Source: an uncultured Corynebacterium sp. (GTDB lineage: Bacteria > Actinomycetota > Actinomycetes > Mycobacteriales > Mycobacteriaceae). From it: a DNA stretch of 10,165 nt. A program made the translations under genes and the position numbers. Shown piece after piece: positions 1-5,392 of this stretch. Location of the stretch: contig NZ_CALUAK010000094.1 of the NCBI RefSeq assembly GCF_943914015.1, positions 1 to 10,165 on the forward strand, written 5' to 3'. Within the stretch, counting starts at the first letter, position 1, and every line of letters begins with the position of its first letter. Below the pieces are notes generated by a model that was given only the letters and a program-made list of their open reading frames with translations, was not told the DNA's origin and did no database searches.

Positions 1-2
1 CC

Positions 3-80
3 ATCGTCGGGGAGGCCCCGCCCATGGTCCCCGGCCCCATCGGAGCCTGGGCAAAGTCTGGGCACGCGTCATTAAGGTAG
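3..80 (+). CDS. possible C-terminal end of an upstream gene (partial)
   Basis: Frame 3 is open from the window edge to a TAG at 78-80. Its third codon positions are mostly G or C up to about base 55, as in the real genes here; the other two frames show this less and stop at 75 and 103. The translated tail is rich in proline, glycine and alanine (for example GEAPPMVPGPIGAW) and matches no family I recognise. If real, only the last 25 residues are visible. A weak hairpin (CATTG/CAATG, 98-111) followed by GTTTAT lies just after it and could end its transcript. No function can be assigned, and it could be non-coding. Confidence 0.3.
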   Translation: MVGEAPPMVPGPIGAWAKSGHASLR

Positions 81-128
81 AGCCCCAAGTGTCGATGCAT
101 TGATGGCAATGGTTTATAAAAATTCGGC

Positions 129-166
129 AACAAATTGTTTTCGTTGGAACTATTTTGTGCTACCTT
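129..166 (+). promoter_or_regulatory. candidate promoter of the Bax inhibitor-1/YccA gene
   Basis: TGCTACCTT at 158-166 fits an extended -10 element (TGN-TANNNT). No good -35 sits 17 bases upstream, which is tolerated for extended -10 promoters. The near-palindrome AACAA-A-TTGTT (129-139) overlaps the expected -35 position and could be an operator. Transcription from here would give a leader of about 77 nt. Confidence 0.4.
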
Positions 167-249
167 GCGTTGGACACAGTGAGAGCCACAAAGCGTGGCA
201 GTACGATAAGTAGTAAACGTGCAACGTCCAAAAGGAAGAATTTTACAAA

Positions 250-1071
250 GTGCAAAGTAATAACCCAGTTCTCACTTCCCTTGAACGCAACGAAACTCGT
301 GGAGGCTACCAGGCTGGATACGGTGAGCCGTCTCGCCCGATGCAAGCTCCACCCATGGGCTACCAGGACAGCCGGCCCATCACCGTCGATGACATCGTGT
401 CAAAGACGGGCATCACCCTCGGTGTTATCGTTCTCTTCGCCGCCCTCAACTTTGCCCTCGTGCCCATCCTTGGTACGAGCGGACCGACGATGCTTCTCAC
501 CTTCGTGGGCGCGATCGGTGGCCTTGTCACCGTTTTGATTTCCACCTTCGGCAAGAAGTACGGATCGGCAGCAGTCACGCTAGCCTATGCAGCCTTTGAG
601 GGCCTGTTCCTCGGTGGCTTCTCCGGCATGTTCGCAGGCTTCGACATCATGGGCAATGGCTCCGATGCCGGTGTCCTTATCGGCCAGGCCATCCTCGGCA
701 CCTTCGGCGTGTTCGCCGGCATGCTGTACGTGTACAAGTCCGGCGCAGTGAAAGTTACTCCCAAGATGCGTCGCGTCGTAACCGCCATGCTTTTCGGTGT
801 TCTCGCACTGGTGCTCGGTAACCTCATCGGCTCCATCTTCTTCGGCTTCAACCCGCTGCGTGACGGTGGCATGATCGCCATCATCTTCTCCCTCGCAGTG
901 ATTGCACTCGGTGCCTTCACCCTGCTCATGGACTTCGACTCTGCGGACCAGATGGTTCGCGCAGGCGCACCGGCCGAGTACGCCTGGGGCATCGCCCTTG
1001 GTCTCGCAGTCTCCATCGTGTGGCTGTACACCGAGATCCTGCGCTTCCTCAGCTACTTCAACAGGAACTAG
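250..1071 (+). CDS. Bax inhibitor-1/YccA family seven-helix membrane protein
   Basis: This 273-residue integral membrane protein belongs to the Bax inhibitor-1 / YccA / YetJ superfamily; bacterial members such as YetJ conduct calcium in a pH-dependent way. The first ~54 residues are hydrophilic and rich in G, Y and P, probably a cytosolic extension. Seven hydrophobic segments follow at about 55-74, 78-100, 106-130, 139-162, 176-200, 207-227 and 245-268. The acidic residues D228 and D230 after helix 6 and the ending WLYTEILRFL are typical of the family. The start is GTG at 250: AAAGGAAG (231-238) precedes it with 11 nt spacing, and the hydrophilic tail is in frame from there. It is monocistronic, with its own terminator, and converges on greA. 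The family is certain from the overall pattern; the substrate in corynebacteria is unknown. Confidence 0.93.
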   Translation: MQSNNPVLTSLERNETRGGYQAGYGEPSRPMQAPPMGYQDSRPITVDDIVSKTGITLGVIVLFAALNFALVPILGTSGPTMLLTFVGAIGGLVTVLISTFGKKYGSAAVTLAYAAFEGLFLGGFSGMFAGFDIMGNGSDAGVLIGQAILGTFGVFAGMLYVYKSGAVKVTPKMRRVVTAMLFGVLALVLGNLIGSIFFGFNPLRDGGMIAIIFSLAVIALGAFTLLMDFDSADQMVRAGAPAEYAWGIALGLAVSIVWLYTEILRFLSYFNRN

Positions 1072-1091
1072 CACAAGCCAAAAACCGACGT

Positions 1092-1134
1092 CCGTCGAGC
1101 AGAACCTTCCGCCTCTGCTCGGCGGCTGTTTTGT
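1092..1134 (+). terminator. rho-independent terminator of the Bax inhibitor-1 gene
   Basis: A 12-bp stem, CCGTCGAGCAGA (1092-1103) with TCTGCTCGGCGG (1114-1125), contains one G-T wobble, has a 10-nt loop, and is followed by CTGTTTTGT. It lies 20 bases after the stop codon. Confidence 0.8.
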
Positions 1135-1190
1135 ATCCTCGAACCTCCGCGAGATGCGAGGAAAGCGGGGGAGTAAGCGTCGACAAGCAA

Positions 1191-1219
1191 CAAAAAACCC
1201 GCCGGGAAAAACCGGCGGG
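1191..1219 (-). terminator. rho-independent terminator of greA
   Basis: Read on the minus strand, the perfect 8-bp stem CCCGCCGG/CCGGCGGG (1198-1205 with 1212-1219, 6-nt loop) is followed by TTTTTTG (complement of 1191-1197). It stands 17 bases after the greA stop. Confidence 0.9.
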
Positions 1220-1236
1220 ACAACAGGGGAGAGAAG

Positions 1237-1776
1237 TTACTTCTCTTCCTTTTCGCGCTGAGCGCGGAGAGCTGCAGCCTTGGCGGAATCGTAAGGCTCA
1301 GCGGAAACGAGGGTGACTGAGACGCTCACGCCGTTCGGGGCGGTGTACTCGCGGGTCTCGCCCTCCGTTGCGCCAAGCACGGCGGCACCAAGCGGGGACA
1401 GTTCGGAGTAGGTTTCCAGATCGGGGTTGTCCGAAGCAGTAGCGCGGGTACCAATAAGGAAGGTCTCCTTGTCGTCCTCATCGCCGTTGTAGTAGACGTG
1501 AACAACCGAACCAACCTGAGCCTCGCCCTCCTTGAGAGCAGTGCGTTCTGTGGTGGAGTTCTTCAGCATCTCCTCGATCTCGCGAATGCGGGACTCTTCC
1601 TGAGCCTGCTGATCACGAGCGGCGTCGTAACCGGCGTTCTCCTTGAGGTCGCCTTCCTCGCGGCGCTCGTTAATTTCGGCGGCGATAGCCGGACGGTTAT
1701 CGATGAGGGCCTTGAGCTCACGCTCCAGAGCAGCCTTAGATTCCGGGGTGATGTAGGTCTTTTGTACCTCAGCCAT
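1237..1776 (-). CDS. greA: transcription elongation factor GreA
   Basis: GreA binds the secondary channel of RNA polymerase and stimulates cleavage of backtracked RNA. The 179-residue product has the usual layout: an antiparallel coiled coil at about residues 10-80, followed by a C-terminal FKBP-like globular domain. The coil tip carries the diagnostic GDLKENAGY, with D43 and E46 at the positions of the catalytic acids of E. coli GreA. The globular domain contains the LSPLGAAVLGA element (S/T-P-lg-A-LlG in the family). It is slightly longer than E. coli GreA (158) because of a C-terminal A/R/K/E tail and a short acidic insertion (NGDEDDKE), as in other actinobacteria. ATG 1776 is supported by GGAAGGAT (complement of 1781-1788) four bases upstream. 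DUF4307 lies 159 bases upstream on the same strand, so both a shared transcript and a separate promoter are possible. Confidence 0.97.
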   Translation of the reverse strand: MAEVQKTYITPESKAALERELKALIDNRPAIAAEINERREEGDLKENAGYDAARDQQAQEESRIREIEEMLKNSTTERTALKEGEAQVGSVVHVYYNGDEDDKETFLIGTRATASDNPDLETYSELSPLGAAVLGATEGETREYTAPNGVSVSVTLVSAEPYDSAKAAALRAQREKEEK

Positions 1777-1807
1777 TGATATCCTTCCGTGATCACCTGC
1801 CGGAAAA

Positions 1808-1825
1808 TGACGGTTACAGCCGTCA
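1808..1825. repeat. inverted repeat in the greA leader
   Basis: TGACGG (1808-1813) and CCGTCA (1820-1825) form a perfect 6-bp inverted repeat around TTACAG, 31-49 bases upstream of the greA start codon. It could be an operator or a small leader hairpin; no known regulator motif is recognised. Confidence 0.4.
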
Positions 1826-1904
1826 GCTTCCGAGTGATCGCATAAAAATTAAAGTTTACAAATTCGCGTCCGTGCGAGGGCAGTTCATGCCACAATTCGA
1901 GTGA

Positions 1905-1910
1905 ATTCTA
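1905..1910 (-). promoter_or_regulatory. candidate -10 of a greA promoter
   Basis: The minus strand reads TAGAAT here, a good TANNNT hexamer, with no recognisable -35. It would give a leader of about 120 nt. Closer alternatives on the same strand are TAAACT (1853-1858) and TTTAAT (1848-1853). The choice cannot be made from sequence alone. Confidence 0.3.
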
Positions 1911-1935
1911 CCACTGCCACCCCACAACCCGTTCA

Positions 1936-2409
1936 CTACTCGTGCGCAGTCTCATCCACAGGCACAGAGGAAAGCTCCTCCGGCTCACTGGTGAGATAGC
2001 TCGGAACCGTCGTGGAACAGCCGTAGATCTCACCCATCACGGGAATGCCGCGGCTTGGAATATCGACCGTGTGCCTCGTCTTCTTGTCCCCACCTGCGGG
2101 AATAAGGACCTCGCGGCGACCCAGCTCAGCGTGGTTATAATCCCACGACAATACGATGCAATAGGAATCCAGATCGGGATTATCGCGGATCGTGTCAAAC
2201 GTGAGGCGCAGCGTATTGTCCTGCAGCCGGGTGTATTCCACCTTCTCTGCGTTGACCTTGTCCCGCTCCTGGTACTGCGTGTACTGCCACACTACGTATG
2301 CGCCGGCGATGAGGAACAAGATCGCGCCAATGACGATGATCTTCCCCGCGAAATTATTGTCAGCACGCCGACGGTTGTAGCGTGAATCCAGCCGGTTTTG
2401 CGTAGTCAT
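1936..2409 (-). CDS. DUF4307 single-helix membrane protein
   Basis: The 157-residue product has a basic cytosolic N-terminus (residues 1-21, with RYNRRR), one membrane helix at about 23-43 (IIVIGAILFLIAGAYVVW), and a C-terminal domain on the outer face. That domain contains W.YNHAELGRREVLIPAG and two cysteines (in SYCIVL and YGCST) that could form a disulfide. The family (DUF4307) is actinobacterial and typically stands between greA and mca, as here (Rv1081c in M. tuberculosis, from memory). Its function is unknown. ATG 2409 is chosen from the RYNRRR-helix pattern; the ribosome site is weak (TTGGTGGT directly before ATG), with a TATCCT -10 hexamer 19 nt upstream, so the leader is very short. 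It ends in an acidic tail rich in E, S and P. Confidence 0.87.
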   Translation of the reverse strand: MTTQNRLDSRYNRRRADNNFAGKIIVIGAILFLIAGAYVVWQYTQYQERDKVNAEKVEYTRLQDNTLRLTFDTIRDNPDLDSYCIVLSWDYNHAELGRREVLIPAGGDKKTRHTVDIPSRGIPVMGEIYGCSTTVPSYLTSEPEELSSVPVDETAHE

Positions 2410-2428
2410 ACCACCAAAGCTTAGCGGG

Positions 2429-2434
2429 AGGATA
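2429..2434 (-). promoter_or_regulatory. candidate -10 of the DUF4307 gene
   Basis: The minus strand reads CTG-TATCCT, 19 bases upstream of the ATG. No clear -35 is visible. It shares the 237-base divergent gap (2410-2646) with the mca promoter. Confidence 0.35.
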
Positions 2435-2571
2435 CAGTCGGGGGAAATTGGGCGGGGCTATAAACAGAGGTGAAGCCTTTTGCCAAGGATTCTCGGCGTG
2501 GTCACGGGTAAATGCCCTTTTGAAATGGGTGTTTTGCGGCCGCGAAGGTTGCCTGCTGGTCTACGTGCTGG

Positions 2572-2600
2572 TTTAACTGCCAGGAAACGGAATGTAGGAT
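2572..2600 (+). promoter_or_regulatory. candidate mca promoter
   Basis: TTTAAC (2572-2577) and TAGGAT (2595-2600) are separated by exactly 17 bases, and TG precedes the -10. The predicted start near 2607 gives a leader of about 40 nt that contains the purine-rich GGAAAGAAGAG (2625-2635) ribosome site. Confidence 0.4.
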
Positions 2601-2646
2601 ATGCACCAACATAGATGGAGATATGGAAAGAAGAGTCTAGAAATAA

Positions 2647-3510
2647 ATGAAGCGCTATTCTATCGTCGCTGTTCATGCTCACCCCGATGACGAGGCGAGT
2701 AAGGGTGCCGCCACGATGGCAAAGTATGCTGCCGAAGGCCATCACACCTGTGTGGTCACCTGCACCGGCGGCGAGCGCGGAGACATTCTGAATCCGCACT
2801 TCGATCCCTCCATCGCAGCTGATGGCATGTCTGCTGTGCGGAAACGGGAAATGGCGGGATCCATCAAGGCCCTCGGCGCGGATCACGTGTGGTTGGGCTA
2901 CGTCGATTCCGGTTTGCCAGAAGGCGATCCGCTGCCTCCACTGCCGGAGGGCTGCTTCGCGCTGCAGGATCCGGAAGAAGCAGCTGACAGCCTCATCGCG
3001 GTCTTGCGGGAACAGAAGGCCGACGTCATCGTAACCTACGACGAAAACGGTGGCTACCCGCATCCTGACCACATCATGGTGCACAAAATCACCATGATTG
3101 CCTGGGAGAAAATGGGAGACTCGAACTACAAGCCCGAACTGGGCGAAGCCCATGAGCCGAAGAAGCTGTACTACACGCACGGCTTTATCCGGCAGCGGAT
3201 CGAGGTCTTCCATGAGGAGTTTCTGGCCAAGGGCGAACCGAGCCCCTTCACCGAGTACGTGGAGCGGATGCGTAGTCGCCACTTTGACCTCATGCGTCGA
3301 GTGACAACACAGGTGCCGTGCGCGGACTACTTTGAAAATCGCGATCAGGCTTTGCTCTCCCACGCCACGCAGATCGACCCGGAAGGCACCTTCTTTGCCG
3401 CGCCTTTGGAGATGCAAAAGCGCCTGTGGCCGACCGAGGAATTCGAGCTGGCGAAGACCCGCGTCAAGACTGATTTGCCGGAAAACGACCTGCTGGCCGG
3501 GTTGTCCTAA
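2647..3510 (+). CDS. mca: mycothiol S-conjugate amidase Mca
   Basis: Mca is a cytosolic zinc amidase that hydrolyses mycothiol S-conjugates of toxins or drugs, releasing the N-acetylcysteine conjugate (mercapturic acid) for export and GlcN-Ins for mycothiol resynthesis. The 287-residue protein has the LmbE/PIG-L motif AHPDDE near the N-terminus: H12 and D15 are expected zinc ligands and D14 the general base. The third ligand is H142, in YPHPDH. K19, the residue separating Mca from the deacetylase MshB, is present (ASKGAAT). Further Mca signatures are CTGGERGDILNP, WLGYVDSGLP, TYDENGGYPHPDH, HATQIDP and RLWPTEEFELA. Length matches M. tuberculosis Mca (288). ATG 2647 is preceded by GGAAAGAAGAG. 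It diverges from DUF4307 and is followed after 92 bases by a small membrane protein gene, with a strong hairpin between them. Confidence 0.96.
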   Translation: MKRYSIVAVHAHPDDEASKGAATMAKYAAEGHHTCVVTCTGGERGDILNPHFDPSIAADGMSAVRKREMAGSIKALGADHVWLGYVDSGLPEGDPLPPLPEGCFALQDPEEAADSLIAVLREQKADVIVTYDENGGYPHPDHIMVHKITMIAWEKMGDSNYKPELGEAHEPKKLYYTHGFIRQRIEVFHEEFLAKGEPSPFTEYVERMRSRHFDLMRRVTTQVPCADYFENRDQALLSHATQIDPEGTFFAAPLEMQKRLWPTEEFELAKTRVKTDLPENDLLAGLS

Positions 3511-3527
3511 CCCTCCGCACATTCTCA

Positions 3528-3565
3528 CGCCACGAGCTACTACGATGTACGTAAAGCTTGTGGCG
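3528..3565 (+). other. long intergenic stem-loop without U-tract
   Basis: CGCCACGAGCT (3528-3538) pairs with AGCTTGTGGCG (3555-3565) over 11 bp with one G-U. Inside it TACG (3541-3544) pairs with CGTA (3550-3553) around a 5-nt loop. The next bases are CTGTGGTG, so this is not a standard terminator. It starts 18 bases after the mca stop and ends 37 bases before the next start. It could act as a 3' end stabiliser, a partial terminator or a processing site. Confidence 0.6.
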
Positions 3566-3602
3566 CTGTGGTGCGCCTCGGTGGTTGTGGAAGGAATAGA
3601 AG

Positions 3603-3920
3603 ATGGTAAGCACTGGATTTCTCCCTGCAGTTCAGGTATCCCTCATGAACGTGACTCAGACCGTTCTTGCTCAGTCCGGTGGACCCGCGCCGGAGAACGC
3701 TGACTCCAGCCAGGCGTCGCCCATCGGTCTCCTTGTCGTCGCTGTGATGATGCTCGCCATTTTGTTTTTGGGCTGGCGTCTTGCGCGACGTATCGCTCGT
3801 CTCAACCGCCGTCGCGCCTTTGCAGAAGAGCACGGTATCGATGTATTCGATGAGGAGACTCTAGACAAAGCGATGCGCGAGGCGGGGATGGACATCCCTG
3901 CTCGTCGGCCGTTGATCTAG
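3603..3920 (+). CDS. small single-helix membrane protein downstream of mca
   Basis: This is a 105-residue protein of unknown function. A short N-terminal part with S, Q and P (1-40) leads into one membrane helix at about 41-60 (IGLLVVAVMMLAILFLGW), followed by the very basic RLARRIARLNRRR and a cytosolic tail with alternating charge (EEHGIDVFDEETLDKAMREAG). By the positive-inside rule the C-terminus is cytosolic and the N-terminus outside. Start ATG 3603 is decided by GGAAGGAA (3589-3596), six bases upstream; an internal ATG at 3645 lacks such a site. A small membrane protein stands in the same place after mca in M. tuberculosis (Rv1083, from memory). It may share a transcript with mca. I cannot assign a function. 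Confidence 0.85.
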   Translation: MVSTGFLPAVQVSLMNVTQTVLAQSGGPAPENADSSQASPIGLLVVAVMMLAILFLGWRLARRIARLNRRRAFAEEHGIDVFDEETLDKAMREAGMDIPARRPLI

Positions 3921-3962
3921 CCAATACGCGGGGACCTCTAGCGCGCAGGGATTAAGCGCGGT

Positions 3963-3968
3963 TAATAT
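3963..3968 (+). promoter_or_regulatory. -10 element of a leaderless uppS transcript
   Basis: TAATAT is followed by seven bases and then the GTG start at 3976, the spacing expected if transcription begins at the start codon. No Shine-Dalgarno sequence precedes the GTG. No good -35 is visible; GCGC repeats (3942-3945, 3956-3959) flank the spacer. Confidence 0.55.
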
Positions 3969-3975
3969 TGCAGGT

Positions 3976-4746
3976 GTGAACTTGCTCCCGACATTGCTGT
4001 ACCCGCTGTACGAAAATCACCTGAGGCGCGTCATTAAGGACAAACCTCAGCCCCGGCATGTCGCCGTTATGTGTGACGGTAACAGGCGGTGGGCACGGGA
4101 GGCCGGGTTTGCAGATGTCTCACACGGCCACCGTGTGGGGGCAAAAAAGATTGGCGAGCTCATTCGCTGGTGCGAGGACACAAAGGTCGAGATCGTCACC
4201 GTCTACCTCCTCAGCACGGAAAACCTTAAGCGCAGCTCTGAGGAAGTGGGGCTTCTCTTTGACATCATCGCGGATGTTGTCGATGAGCTGTCAGCAACTG
4301 ACCTGAACTGTCGTATCCGGCTTGTCGGTCACATGGATCTTCTGCCTGAAAAGATCTCCACGCGCATGGCCAGGGGTGCCGAGAAGACGCGAGATCACAC
4401 CGGTGTCGTTGTCAACATTGCCGTGGGCTACGGTGGCCGGCAAGAAATCGTTGATGCGGTCCAAGCCCTCGTCCATGAGGAGGCAGACAAGGGGACACCG
4501 GCGGATAAGATCGCCGACGAGGTGACCATCGAATCCCTGTCCCGTCACCTGTACACGCGTGACCAGCCGGATCCCGACCTGGTCATCCGCACCTCAGGCG
4601 AACAGCGCCTGTCTGGGTTCCTGCTGTGGCAGGCTGCCTACTCGGAGATTTGGTTCACTGATACATATTGGCCAGCTTTTCGACGCATCGATTTCCTCCG
4701 TGCGCTGCGAGACTTCTCCTCCCGTAACCGACGATTTGGAAAGTAG
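3976..4746 (+). CDS. uppS: short-type cis-prenyltransferase (isoprenyl transferase)
   Basis: The 256-residue enzyme of the undecaprenyl diphosphate synthase family adds isopentenyl diphosphate to an allylic primer in cis configuration. The catalytic aspartate is D34 in CDGNRRWAR. Conserved blocks follow: YLLSTENL (about 77-84), VNIAVGYGGRQEIVDAV (about 146-162) and DPDLVIRTSGEQRLSGFLLWQAAYSEIWF near the C-terminus. CDGNRRWA, together with RTSGEQRLSGFLLWQ and an extended N-terminus, resembles M. tuberculosis Rv1086, which makes the short Z,E-farnesyl diphosphate, rather than the long-chain Rv2361c. The gene is therefore probably the first of two cis-prenyl synthases and feeds decaprenyl phosphate (arabinogalactan, peptidoglycan) synthesis; product length is inferred, not shown. 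GTG 3976 is chosen as a leaderless start. The symbol uppS is used in the family sense. Confidence 0.93.
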   Translation: MNLLPTLLYPLYENHLRRVIKDKPQPRHVAVMCDGNRRWAREAGFADVSHGHRVGAKKIGELIRWCEDTKVEIVTVYLLSTENLKRSSEEVGLLFDIIADVVDELSATDLNCRIRLVGHMDLLPEKISTRMARGAEKTRDHTGVVVNIAVGYGGRQEIVDAVQALVHEEADKGTPADKIADEVTIESLSRHLYTRDQPDPDLVIRTSGEQRLSGFLLWQAAYSEIWFTDTYWPAFRRIDFLRALRDFSSRNRRFGK

Positions 4747-4764
4747 CGAATCTTCACTACTGTC

Positions 4765-4792
4765 TGGGGTGGCTCAACTGTGAGCCACCCCA
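4765..4792 (+). terminator. perfect 11-bp hairpin after uppS (terminator-like, no U-tract)
   Basis: TGGGGTGGCTC (4765-4775) and GAGCCACCCCA (4782-4792) are perfectly complementary around AACTGT. It starts 19 bases after the uppS stop. Neither strand has a T run after the stem; on the plus strand AAATATATT follows. It could still end or stabilise the uppS transcript, or control read-through into the flavodoxin gene. Confidence 0.55.
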
Positions 4793-4795
4793 AAA

Positions 4796-4801
4796 TATAT
4801 T
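4796..4801 (+). promoter_or_regulatory. candidate -10 of the flavodoxin gene
   Basis: TATATT lies directly after the hairpin. A start near 4808 would produce a leader of about 14 nt that contains the GGAAAGG ribosome site. The -35 position falls inside the hairpin and is not consensus. Confidence 0.3.
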
Positions 4802-4821
4802 CCGGCTTGGAAAGGGCTATC

Positions 4822-5373
4822 GTGCAGGAAACTCCCGCTGTGTACTTTTCGTCTGTCTATGGTTCGACGCGCGTTTATGCAGGGGCGCTCGCTCACGCCC
4901 TAGGACGACGCGCAGTGGATATCACTGACGGTGTCCCCGCTGATGAGGCGCGGTGGGGTCGCGCTGAGCTGCCACTCATCTTTGTGGGGCCGGTTTACGG
5001 GGTGAAGCTGCTTGGTGCAGATCATGCTGCAGAAGCTGCCAAAGCGGTGGATACAGATACAGCAAGCCATAAGGTGGCGTTTGTCACCGTGGGGCTGACA
5101 GATCCGGACAATGCAGCGACAAAAGACAGTTCCGCTAAGTTCTTTGGTGAAGAAAAAGATCGCATCCGGCGCTTTTACGTCCCCGGACGGCTGCATTACC
5201 CGGAGCTGAAGCGGGTCCACCGCACGGCGATAAAGGGCATGCTGTTGTATTACTCCACCAAGCCGGGGGCGACACCATTTGAAAAAGAACTGGTGGCCTC
5301 AGGTGGCGTGGGCTTTGACAAGGTGGATACCGATAAAATTCTCCCCGTCGTGCACTGGGCGCAAACCCACTGA
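4822..5373 (+). CDS. HemG-like flavodoxin-domain protein
   Basis: The 183-residue protein resembles the flavodoxin-fold family that includes E. coli HemG (menaquinone-dependent protoporphyrinogen oxidase). Near the N-terminus VYFSSVYGST (7-16) is the expected FMN phosphate loop, followed by a helix (RVYAGALAHALG). PLIFVGPVYG, VAFVTVGL and the late FYVPGRLHYPELKRVHRTAIKGM correspond in order to the HemG sequence blocks (compare HemG's ...AGALRYPRY...). GTG 4822 is chosen because GGAAAGG (4809-4815) lies six bases upstream and the flavin loop then sits at the usual N-terminal position. The in-frame GTG at 4780 would start in the loop of the preceding hairpin. Corynebacteria make haem by the coproporphyrin route with HemY-type oxidases, so a HemG role is doubtful; a general flavin oxidoreductase is safer. 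It converges on coaA. Confidence 0.8.
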   Translation: MQETPAVYFSSVYGSTRVYAGALAHALGRRAVDITDGVPADEARWGRAELPLIFVGPVYGVKLLGADHAAEAAKAVDTDTASHKVAFVTVGLTDPDNAATKDSSAKFFGEEKDRIRRFYVPGRLHYPELKRVHRTAIKGMLLYYSTKPGATPFEKELVASGGVGFDKVDTDKILPVVHWAQTH

Positions 5374-5392
5374 GACCGTTGGCTACACGCCG

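Noticed and set aside
155..538. Plus-strand frame of 127 codons overlapping the Bax inhibitor-1 gene
   Set aside because: It is out of frame with the certain membrane protein, is rich in S, R and P, and has no family pattern or ribosome site.
2541..2548. GCGGCCGC palindrome upstream of mca
   Set aside because: A single 8-bp GC palindrome is expected by chance at this composition and is not placed at a promoter element.
2458..3528. Long minus-strand open frame of 356 codons opposite mca
   Set aside because: It lies entirely opposite the confidently identified mca and its upstream gap, has no recognisable domain, and results from the codon bias of the real gene.
4780..4821. GTG 4780 as start of the flavodoxin gene
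   Set aside because: It sits in the loop of a perfect hairpin without a ribosome site; GTG 4822 has GGAAAGG at good spacing.
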